A DNA stretch of 64,000 nucleotides from Gremmenia infestans (Eukaryota; Ascomycota; Leotiomycetes; Helotiales; Hamatocanthoscyphaceae). Of this stretch, positions 20,984-30,698 are shown piece after piece (position 1 is the stretch's first letter; the number at the start of each line of letters is the position of its first letter). The notes under the pieces were generated by a model. The model was not told the DNA's origin. It worked only from the letters and a program-made list of their open reading frames with translations, and made no database searches. The DNA is taken from positions 806,001-870,000 of the forward strand of contig JAFEVB010000015.1 of the NCBI GenBank assembly GCA_032629725.1. The letters run 5' to 3'. Both the position numbers and the translations under genes were made by a program.

Positions 20984-21668
20984 GGATATGATGATACGTC
21001 CACCTTTACGATACACTTTGCGTCTCACTATTGGTTCTTAGCGTCAAGGCGTATATTTGGCGTTGTATTTTTGTTTACGTGGGGTTGGGCGTCATGCTTT
21101 CACTGCAACCTGGATATTGATATGATGGACACTGGAATATTTCGATATTCGTGTCTTCATGTTCAGGCTCGATCATTTACATAATGTCATTACGAGCACA
21201 TTACTACTACACTTTCTTTTCTTGTATGAATCATTGCTCTTGAGGCATGTTTGTGTAATTTGGAGAATCGTTCCTTCCTCATATGGCGGATATGAGCACC
21301 TATCGTCACGAAAATAAAAAGTATGTTAAGAAATTAGCTTTCCACTATCTTGAAATGTTGCTTCCCTGAAGTCTTTGAATGTTCGACTCTCGTAACCATC
21401 CTCCCTACTCTGCGTGCGTATCCTACCGCGAAAGCGATTCAACCCGAGTTGAGATTGCATTCTCACCTCATACATTCATTTATAGACTCACTACTTCTTG
21501 CACTCGTCTGTCGTTTTCGCCTGAAACATCAGCTTTCGATCATTAATTAGCCATCACTACTCTCAACCTTGCCATTAACAACTCCATGCCTCCCAACACG
21601 CTCCCACCAACTCTATCCTTCCGCCCCTTCTTCTGCGTCCTCGACGCCTCCCAGTACGAAGCCCGACC
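20984..21668. other. Intergenic and 5' leader of the LIM gene
   Basis: Holds the 3' end of the KEN-box gene and the LIM-gene promoter. An ATG at 21586 starts a 95-codon frame that overlaps the chosen LIM start out of frame. It is either an overlapping upstream ORF or the true first exon (see the LIM entry). Confidence 0.4.
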
Positions 21669-23573
21669 ATGTCCGACTCATCACTCCATATCCGCGCCGC
21701 AAGCCCCATCCCCATCCCCATCCCAGCCCCCATATTCCCAACCACAACCCCGGAGCCATCATTCATCTGCACCATCTGCTGGCAGCCACAGTTCCCGCCC
21801 TCGCGGCCCAAGCTCCTCGGCACTTCGGCTCGCATTGTATGCTGTGCCTGCTGGCGGGCTGTTCTGGACTTGAGTATCTGCGTAAGAATAACGGGCTTTT
21901 TCCATATTATACTCCGCCTTCCCGTCATGGTTCATTCCTCCCGTACTCCGACTCCTCCTTGTACACTTCCCAAAGCGAAAACTTGTATGGCTGTCTTCCT
22001 CTTCTCGCAAAACAGTCTTGAATAGGAAATAGCTAACTCTCCCGTTGTTTAGTGGGTATGTGGGGAATGTATTGTGAGGGGAGACGAGGTGGTTAGTTTG
22101 GGCTGGTGTTTTTGGCATTCGGGCTGTTTTGGGTGTTTGGTCTGCGGGGGGGGGATGGATGTACCGAACAGTAGTGAGGGAGAAGGGGAAGAAGAACAGA
22201 AGGGGCATGCGAGTGGGAGATGGGGATCTGGGGATAGTGGCATGAGTGAAAAGAGGAGGCGTTTGGGGGTTGAGTTGAGTGAGATTCCGCTTTGTCGTGT
22301 TTGTGAGATTGAGACTGCTGAAGAGAGTCAGGGACAGGTTTTGGAAAAGGGATTGCAGACTACGGATCGTTTTGATGGGGGGCTGAGTCGTGATCGGCTG
22401 CAGATGTTGAGTGATGAGGGGATGATAAGAATGTCGAAGAGGAGGAAATTGCAACCATGGAGACGAGTTCTTGGTGTACAGAGCGAGCAGAACCCTGCCG
22501 ATCGTGATGTGAGTTTATGGTTCCTCAGGATTATTTAGTACTGATGAAATTAGTCTGGAGAGTCGCAATCCTCGTTACTTCTGAATGCTGCGGATACAAC
22601 GACTTCAGAAGATGGCACCGAAGATGATGTTTCTTGTCACGGTGACATGGAACTGGCAGAGTTGGGTCCTGTCGAGCCAGAGACTAGACCTGAGATTTAC
22701 GTTTCGATTTTCGATCCCGTCAGAGAACCAGCTTTTGAATCCAGCCAAACCAAACCTTTGCCGATATGGATGCAACTACTTCCCAACAATGTGCACAAGA
22801 GGAGAGAGAAGCGGCGCAGGAGGTTCGACGGCTATGCAGAGAGCTCGCATGCTCATGAGCTTAGAGTTCTGGGAAGCACATGCTCGGAATTGTATCATGA
22901 CTACGAACTATCTTCACTTGACAGTATGGAAGAAGCATCGGAAGACACGACATCTAGATACTCGGCAAGCAGAACATCCACATCTTCCCCTATCCCAAAA
23001 CAGCCAATACATCGAGCAACTATATCCTTCGATACCAGAGTCAAAAAGCACCGTAAATCCGAGGGCTTAGTACTCCGTAGAAGATCACAGAGTACCGGGT
23101 CAGCAGATATATCTCCAAGCACTTGTCTTCCTACAGCCCTGCCAGTACCTCCCGGGCAGCGCACTCCATTTCCTCGATTGTCTCGTCCTAACTTAGAACG
23201 TAATTCGTCGTCATCGTACTTCTCACGCTGCATTAATATTAGGGATACTCAAGGTTCATCCTACCGAGCCCAGGAAACGGCATCAAGCTTCGAAACATCG
23301 TCGCCTATTCCTCCATCGGACGGTCCTTCATCTGCTCAAACCTCAAGGGAACCTTCTGCAAATCCTGTTTCTACTGCGAATCTTTCCGCTACCAAGATTG
23401 AAAAGTCTATAGCAAACCAGCCGGAACAAATCCTGCAGAAGATTAAGAGGCAGAAGATTGCTCAGGCTGCTGAGGATAAGAAAAGTTTAGAAACCCAGAA
23501 GATTGAGGACGAAGTTGATCGCAAAAGGGAGGAATTGAACAAAGAGTTGAGGTATTTGTTTCGCAAGGAATAG
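21669..23573 (+). CDS. LIM-domain-like zinc-binding protein
   Basis: Exons 21669-21881, 22053-22508 and 22554-23573 give 562 residues. The zinc region combines FICTICW, RIVCCACWRAV, then across the first splice LSICWVCGECIVRGD and GWCFWHSGCFGCLVC. Cys-x2-Cys, then WHxxCFxCxxC, is the LIM hallmark. A further IPLCRVCE lies after a variable insert. The remainder is disordered and Ser-rich with basic patches (KRREKRRRRFDG) and ends in a charged helix (EDEVDRKREELNKELRYLFRK), so scaffold or adaptor roles are plausible. The start is uncertain: ATG 21669 has a good context, but the frame from ATG 21586 (MPPNTLPPTLSFRPFFC) has coding-like codons. A 50-nt intron at 21654-21703 (GTACGA...GCAAG) would join that frame to the LIM frame, with weak splice signals. 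Confidence 0.8.
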
Positions 23574-23806
23574 ATTGTATTCAAAAGTTGTGATAGAATG
23601 AAAATATTAAGTATTGTTACCTTTGTAAAGTTGTAACTTGGCAATGATTCGTAAACGTGTAATATCATCAAGGGGGTTTTAGCGCAAGGCTGAGTGCCGC
23701 TACTATAAAGCATGAATGGCACAGACAGGCACCTGCACCAGAACTTCAAAAGGCTACGAATATATTATTCATAGTTCTCCTCCACCACCGCATACCCTAC
23801 CTAAGC

Positions 23807-24463
23807 ATGGCGCCCGTGGGAAAATCCGACCACGATGAGATTGAGAGTGAGTATATATATCCTTCAATTACAAAGCTAGGGCACATCTGACAACAAGCAC
23901 AGAACAACTCAAAGGAGCACTCCAAGACCTATACCAACTAATGGTGCAAGTAAACACCTACGACTCCTCTTCATCCCGGCCTACCAGAGCAGTGCTCGAA
24001 AACACCATGTCCGTTCTTGCCCCCTATCCCTCTTCCGCTCTTCCCCTCCCCTACTCATCCTATCCAACAATTCAAAGTAAAGTTAGATGAACCAACTAAC
24101 CCCTTCTCGCCACCCAGAAACAACTTCGCATCCTCCCTCCGCACAATCCAAGCCTCGTCCTCGCGGCCCCTACCCCACATCCCCCCAGAGTTAATCGACT
24201 ACGTCGATAATGGCCGGAATCCAGATATCTATACGCGCGAGTTCGTGGAGCTGGCGCGCAGGGGCAATCAGCTTATGAAGGGCAAGATGGAGGCGTTTGG
24301 GGATTTTAGGGATGTGCTGGCTAGGGAGATGGTGCAGGGCATGCCGGAGTTGGAGGGGGATGTTGCGAGGGTGGTTAGGGAGACTGGGGGGAGGAAGGTG
24401 CAGGGGGAGGGGGGAGAGGGGAGAGGGGTTGTAGGGTGGGGTTCGGAGCTTGGGTTTGGGTAG
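23807..24463 (+). CDS. MED10: Mediator complex subunit 10 (Nut2)
   Basis: Subunit of the Mediator middle module, which links activators to RNA polymerase II. Exons 23807-23846, 23903-24008 and 24118-24463 encode 163 residues, a normal size. Recognised by QLKGALQDLYQLMVQVNTYD near the start and by the strongly conserved LIDYVDNGRNPDIYTREFVE and RGNQLMKGKMEAFGDFRD, which contain the family's NGRNP-x-YTREFVE core. The C-terminal 35 residues are Gly/Glu-rich and poorly conserved. Intron 2 has an unusual donor, GTCCGT, but a good CTAAC branch and CCCAG acceptor; without it the frame is lost. It follows the LIM gene on the same strand, with 233 bp between coding regions. Confidence 0.93.
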
Positions 24464-25371
24464 AGAGAAAGGTTGGTGGGGAGAGAGAGAGCGCGTGGGG
24501 TATTGGGAGGGAGGCGTTTTGAGGGTTTGGTATAATGGGATGGCAGGGCATGGGATGCGGGCAGGCGTTGGGTGCATATATGGGATTTAAGGCGTAGGAG
24601 TGAGAATCTATTGTTGATTTGGGAAATGGAGATATGAAATTGGTGTCTCTGTTGGTCGCATGAAGCGTCCGTCTGCTTGCCTAAGGATACACCGAGGTTA
24701 TGTATGAACACAGACAGAGCCATCTAGTGAGGTTGCTGTAGAGTTCGCACTCCTTTCTGTTCGGTTATTATTTGTTTGATCCCATCATTATTTCCTTGTA
24801 TGGTTATTTCCTTCGCTGTATCACCAGTCGGGAGCGAAACTCCACCAGTCTTCTTTTTTCTTCTTTTCCAATTATCTGCTATATATTAGCTATGTCGAGC
24901 TCTTCCGAACTCTTCCGAACTCCCTATACATATCTTTCCCATTCGGTGTATTCAAGTCGAACGTCCAGGTTCGATTTGTATTTTTCAGATCCATGTTGTA
25001 CTTTTACATCTTCTCAGCGGCACCAGAGGTCTTGCTACGAAAATAATACAGAGCCAAGTAAGCTAAGCATATGTACGTCTTTCTAAGAATTTAACCCGGC
25101 CATTGATTTCCTCATTGGGATGCGACATAAATGTTAAGCGCCGGTCTCAAGAAAATGGGTCCAGAAACATGTGAACGCCAAATGTAGGTATGGAGTGGAT
25201 ATTCCAACATGTTGGCCCTCACATTCACTGTGGCCCTTTATTATCGCCGTACGCCGACATCTCTTCTTTATAGTGCTTCGCATTCACCTACTAGTAATTA
25301 TGAATCGTAGTTGCTCATTATCTCCAGATTGATTTTCCACATCTTTTTTGTTGTATTTAGTCATCTTCGAA
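24464..25371. other. Intergenic, 3' end of MED10 and P450 promoter
   Basis: About 0.9 kb with no supportable gene. G-rich at the left end (3' of MED10), AT-rich towards the P450. The phrase TCTTCCGAACTC occurs twice in tandem near 24900-24922. No clear regulatory site seen. Confidence 0.35.
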
Positions 25372-27416
25372 ATGGTAGGATTCTGGAACTTGGCAATCGC
25401 CGCCGTAATTGGCCTCCTATACTGCGTTGCCGTTATCATCTACCGCCTCTTCCTCAGCCCTCTGTCAAAATTCCCCGGTCCCAAACTTGCAGCAGCAACT
25501 CTCTGGTATGAATTCTACTATGAAGTTGTCGAAGAAGGGCAGTTCATGTTCAAAATCCAGGAGTTGCACAAGCAATATGGTAATTTCAAACCACATATCT
25601 GATTGAATTGGCCAGCTAATACAAGGCAGGGCCCATTGTCAGAATCAGCCCCTTCGAACTTCACGTTGACGACCCAAATGGCGATTTTTACCACGTCGTG
25701 TTCTCTGGTACGGCAGTACGTGACAAGAACCCCTATGAGATTGCACAGTTTGGAACAAATGATACCGGATTTGGCACTGTTGACCATTATTTGCATCGGA
25801 AGCGTCGACAAGCTCTCAATCCTTTCTTCTCCATGGCCTCTATTAATCGTCTTGAGCCCATCATGAGAACGATGATTGAAAAGTTATGTACACGGATTGA
25901 CGAGGCACAGAAAACCAGGACGCCTCTGAACATGCGGCTCGTCTATCTATGCTATACAACGGATTTTATAACTACCTATGCGCTAAATAACTCTTGGAAT
26001 CATCTGGACAGCCCTGATTTCTCACCGCTGTGGTGTCGGACAATCAAGGAAACTGGCGCTATGAGCAAGTGGACTAAACAATTTCCATTCCTGTATAGGT
26101 TCCTCACAAGTATGCCTGACTGGCTTGTCGGAAAACTTAATCCGGGAATGATTCTTGTTTTGGATATGCAGCGTGTAAGTTCTCCTCACGGGATTCAGAC
26201 TTAAATTCTAATATTGCCAGAAAATCAAGAGCATGGTACAAGATATCAATGATGGCAAGGTCCGTGGGGAAGATGTCTCTCTCAACGGAGGTCCACGTAC
26301 CGTCTTCCAAACGTGCGTTCTCTTGATTCCTCTTAATCCGATCAATAGAATCCTGGCCCTTCTCATCCAAATGATTACGCTGGGATTTACCATTATAAAT
26401 CCGTTATGCATCTTGCTAATTTTGTAATTTACTAGACTCCTCAACAGCGACTTACCAGCTAGTGAGAAGAGCGTCCACCACTTGTGGCAGGAAGGGCAGT
26501 AAGTGATCTCGGAGATATATATACCACTTCACATCTTTCAGGAGTGGCTTACTCTCTATGCATGTTTTGAGAAATGACTGCTCCTAAAATTATGTCTCAA
26601 CTCCCTTGGAACATTGTTCTACCTCAGGCCGCACCACAATACTAATTTCGAACGACATTTAGAAACGTCATAGGCGCCGGTGCCGATGCAACAGCCTACG
26701 TACTTTCGATTACCACCTTCCATCTACTAAACAATCCAGACAAACTTGAGAAACTGCAAGCAGAACTTCGATCAGCAGCTAGCTTTCTTCCAAACGGCCA
26801 AGGCTGGAATCTGACAGCAATACGACAGCTTCCGTACCTGGTTCGTCACCAATCGTAGCACAATCTGGTTACTTCAGCTGATGTATCTAATAGACGAATG
26901 TTGTTCTCGAAGGCTTACGATTGTCCTATGGAACATTCAGTCGCCTTACTCGGATTGCTCCGAATGAACATTTGAAGTTTCAAGAATGGATCATTCCTGC
27001 TGGCACACCTATCTCAATGACGGCGTACATTATGCATCACAACGAGAAAATATTCCCCCATTCCCATAGCTTCGTCCCCGAGCGGTGGTCTGAGCGAGAC
27101 GGTGGGACGCCAGGACTGGAACGCTATACGGTTTCTTTCTCGAAAGGCTCAAGACAATGCATCGGTATGAAGTAAGTCCCTTTCTCACCTTGGACCTCTC
27201 ATCTTATCTCGTCCGTGATACTCGTGTATTACTTGGCTGACAGATCCCAGTCTCGCTAAAGCTGAAATTTCCCTGACACTGGCCACGCTATTTCACCGAT
27301 ACCAGGACATGGAACTATTCGATACGAATCTTGAACGCGATGTCAAACTGACACATGACATGTTCTTGCCCCAGCCAAGCAAGGAGAGCCGGGGAATACG
27401 AGTCGTTTTCAAGTGA
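25372..27416 (+). CDS. Cytochrome P450 monooxygenase
   Basis: A haem-thiolate monooxygenase, probably anchored in the ER. Seven exons, 25372-25579, 25630-26174, 26221-26312, 26436-26498, 26663-26840, 26894-27171 and 27251-27416, give 509 residues, the usual length. The N-terminal anchor is FWNLAIAAVIGLLYCVAVII, followed by the Pro-rich hinge SKFPGPK. The I-helix oxygen-binding motif is GAGADATAY, the K-helix ExxR is VLEGLRLSYG, the PERW motif is FVPERWSE, and the haem loop is FSKGSRQCIGM with the thiolate Cys. The motif junctions at the I helix, K helix and haem loop all depend on the proposed splices. It resembles the CYP families that cluster near trichodiene oxygenase, but the substrate cannot be told. 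There is no polyketide, peptide or terpene synthase in the window, so it is not evidently part of a cluster. Confidence 0.92.
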
Positions 27417-29275
27417 AGTTTTTAATGAACAAGGTGTAAGAAGTTCAAACCCCTTCTTGCATTCACAAGATATTTAAAGATAACTCATTGTACTTGGATT
27501 GAAGATAATCGGGAGGCTTATGTATGGGACCTGAGAATCAATCTGCACACTTGCACTTTCCAAGTTACGCTATTTCAAAGTTCCACAAGTACATCTCGCT
27601 CATTTTGCAAGGAATGAATACCTATGACCAAAAGGTGTCTCCTCTTCAATGCCTCTTTTTACAAACGGCCCTACAAAGCCGAGTACTGAGAAATATAAGT
27701 TTGGCTACAAATACAGTGAATGTAAAGTTCAGCTCATGTCAAACTTCCACAATACCAAAACGTTCGACGACTTGTCTACCGTAAGCTAGAACTCGACCCC
27801 AATCAATCAAAGTAACGCCATCAAAACACCTAGAAAATTGTGCGCATGTCACGTGTTATTATACTTACAACAGCTTGAAAGTTCCTTTCAGTTCATTTTA
27901 GCGTGAACAGAAGTAAAGCTGGCATCTATTTACCCTATCTTGTTTTTTTTTATCTTTCCGTTAGATTACTAAGTCTAGGTCGCGATGCATTATAAACCCC
28001 CCCCGCACCCCCCCCCTCACATAACCTTAGCGACAATGATGACTAAGCGAACGAGGCATAACCTCTTCGCAGCAGATCCATCATCTGAGGATCTGTATAC
28101 GAAATATAAGTCAAGTCTATAGCATCGCATCTAAAGCTATGTAGTGGAAGTTATCACTCCCATGTTACCAATGAATAGCAAAGCAAGGATCTATTCACTT
28201 ACTGGCCAAAATCATTTGAGCTTTTCGAGGTCGAGGTCGAGTGCAGCTGATAAAGGGGCAGTCATTGTAGCCAATAGCCGATGTTTAAAAAGGGGCAAAA
28301 CAAAACAAAAACAAAGCGCCCCAAAACCCCCTTTTTTCCCTTCGCCCCTATTCCCCTCAGCCAAAAAAAGAATCCACCAACCCAACAAAACTATTCAGAC
28401 CAGCTGGTCTGACTATGAACCCAACCTCTAAGAGGTTTGGGTTTTTTATCGATCGAATTGGCGATCTGCAAGTCAGGCTCCCTTGCGTGGTCGAGTTCGT
28501 CAGCCTAAAGTCGTAGCCCAGACTTCCTCCACACAAGGAATACACTTTGACCTGAACCACCAAGCCAAGTGGCCGCCCATGTATTTGTTGTAGAGCTTTT
28601 GCTTATTTGGCTATATGCTGTGTGTGGTCTTTGAATGTCTGGGCGGTGAGAAGTGAATCTTTACCGTAGCCGTGGATCCGTACGCGAATACAACTTGAGA
28701 CTACTTGTCATCTGGGAAGCGGTGATGAGGAACGATTGAAAAAGAATCCGGCCTAGCCTTAGTTGGTTCATTAGAAGCAGAAGAACCTTGGTTTGAGACC
28801 CGACTTTAGGGTCCACGTTCGACGCCGTGACACTATTTGCTGTCAGAGCTCAGCGTGTAGTCGACTCTGAAAGTCGTTGGCGTGGAATGGTAGGCTTTGG
28901 AAAGCTGGTTACGATGTGGCGCGCAATGTGAGAACTCCCTATTCTACGTGCTCAATTGACTCCGCAAGGAATTCAAATATTCCTCGGACAACTTGAATTG
29001 TTTGAAAAGTGAAGATGGGTCTTCAAGAGATGAAGTGACATACATTCCAATGCTTGCCTTGTATTAAGCGGAGCAATAGTTGATTTTTGACGACAATTTC
29101 GCAGAAGTGTCCGCAAAATTGTTTGTATATTACTATATCATATTGTCCAGTCATAAAATAACCTAAAATTCTCAAATGCTTCGGCTAGAAGCGCATAAAT
29201 CAAAAAAAAATCAAAACCAGCTCAACTTGTAAAACTTCCTCGAAGCAGACCCAACAGCAGCTGAACAAGCCTTCC
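27417..29275. other. Gene-free stretch with C-rich runs and hairpins
   Basis: About 1.86 kb between the P450 and the rhodopsin-like gene. Near 27997-28017 there are two C-rich runs. At 28396-28447 there are two adjacent hairpins and a T6 run (separate entry). Otherwise only short open frames lacking family features. Confidence 0.35.
28396..28447 (+). other. Twin hairpin followed by T6
   Basis: A perfect 16-bp palindrome (CAGACCAGCTGGTCTG, 28396-28411) is followed six bases later by a hairpin at 28418-28443. The arms of the second hairpin, AACCCAACCTCT and AGAGGTTTGGGTT, pair over 12 bp with one bulge and a two-base loop. Six T residues (28442-28447) overlap and follow its 3' arm. The layout looks like the 3' end of a structured small RNA with a polymerase III stop, but no known RNA class was recognised upstream. 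It could also be a chance fold. Confidence 0.3.
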
Positions 29276-30698
29276 TTAAACACGAGAATCGGACGGGGAC
29301 CTGCGGTCCCAATCCTGAACCATTATTTCATCCTTCCGCTGTTTCTCTAGTGTGCCTGAATTCATCTCATAGGCATTCTTCACCTCTGTCGTCACCATTA
29401 TACTGTCCTCTTGCTCCGGTAGCCACTGCGCGTTATCCGGTTTGTCGGTCCAGACGTTTGTGATGTTTATGATATTTGTGACGAAACATCGAGATGGCTT
29501 GTTTTTGTGCTTCGGAGTGCCCCCCTTGCCTCCCAATGGCAGCCATTTCCTCACCCTCCACTCTTTGGACCTTTCGCACAAGTTTGTGAAGATGGGTCGA
29601 ATGGTAGGGATGCAGGAGACAACGTGGACGATCCAGACCTCGATTCTGGAAAACTGTTAGTACGAACAGATAGTTTAGAGCGGTGGAGGTTCTTACATGA
29701 ACCACACTCCCAATAAGCTGAGTTGGTCTTCAGAGATGTTAGCTGATGAAATATTCAAACACCATAGACAGGACATCGGAGTGAGAAGGGATGGGGACTT
29801 GCATGTGGAGTCTGAGGTCCTTGTGATTGTATAGACGTAGTAGGTCTTTATGGAGCCAGCAGCTGCAGCGCTATGCAAGATCAGTCGGATTGTCAGTCGC
29901 GCTTCAAATGGAGAGCATTTACAATAAGCCGGTTGCAAATAGAAAGACAAGCCCAATCTTGATGTGTATTGAAAGCTGGAGGGACCAAAAGATGGTTATG
30001 GGATAAAGCGAAAGAATTATATCCAGAGCTGCTTCGTAGCCTGAAACTCCATCAGCACGTTTCCAGCTAGCAATATTGGGGGGGCTCTCTTTACTTGACC
30101 AGAAATAGGCGAAGACTTGATAGCGCCGACGCCCAAAGCAATGTCCCTCGAGACTATCGTCCCATAGTTTAGCTGTGGGCTGACATTGCTTCCAGAGCAG
30201 CGGGGTAATTCCAACGCAAACAAAGAGGTTGGTGTAAGCCAGAAAGTACATAAACCATTTGCGAAAAGGCTTGACCTTTAAAGTATCTCCCTGGATGATT
30301 ATGAGATAGCTAATGATCGCAAGTTTTCCCAAGCCTATGGCAAGGATAGCTGTTCCGCTGAAAAACCATCTGTATTTTAGAGCAATTTCTCGAGACGAAG
30401 CCTGCAAATTGCCCACATGATTCCCCAGCCCGTACTCAGCAGCGAAATTCATAGTGATTGTGGCAGCGAGGGAGGCAATCTAGAAAAAAGTTAGAAATAT
30501 ACAAAGCTGGGGAGACTAAAGACTTACGTAGGTAGCTAATGAAAACCAGAATGCTGCATCCCACTTCCGTGCCATTGCGAAATTCACATAGATTCGCATT
30601 CCAAAAACAATAGTCCCAATAGCACATCCTGTCCATCCAACTGAGAGCAGCTGTATGCCTAAAATCGGAAGGGAGGATGGGGCTTTCTCTGTCTCCAT
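29276..30698 (-). CDS. Fungal rhodopsin-like seven-TM membrane protein
   Basis: Belongs by layout to the large fungal integral-membrane family often annotated as rhodopsin-domain (SAT20/Pth11-related); ligand unknown. Six exons, 30698-30528, 30479-30095, 30040-29923, 29870-29803, 29727-29697 and 29645-29276, give 380 residues. TM helices include WTGCAIGTIVFGMRIYV, WFFSGTAILAIGLGKLAII, WFMYFLAYTNLFVCVGI, LDIILSLYPITIFWSLQL, KIGLVFLFATGLLFAAAA and FIIEVWIVHVVSCIPTIRPI. A family-like CQPTAKLWD stands between TM4 and TM5 and is followed by EGHC. Intron 2 (54 nt) is stop-free and in frame. Intron 4 is best read as GC-AG (GCAAGT to TGAAG, 75 nt, also stop-free), giving SDSTYQLSLLGVWF; retention would add 25 residues. 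The cytoplasmic tail is charged. Confidence 0.82.

Noticed and set aside
28745..28815. tRNA-like sequence (AGTTGGTT ... GGTTTGAGACC)
   Set aside because: Acceptor and anticodon stems do not pair, so a tRNA cannot be supported.
25372..30698. Secondary-metabolite cluster around the P450
   Set aside because: No polyketide, peptide or terpene backbone enzyme is present nearby, and the adjacent rhodopsin-like protein is not diagnostic.
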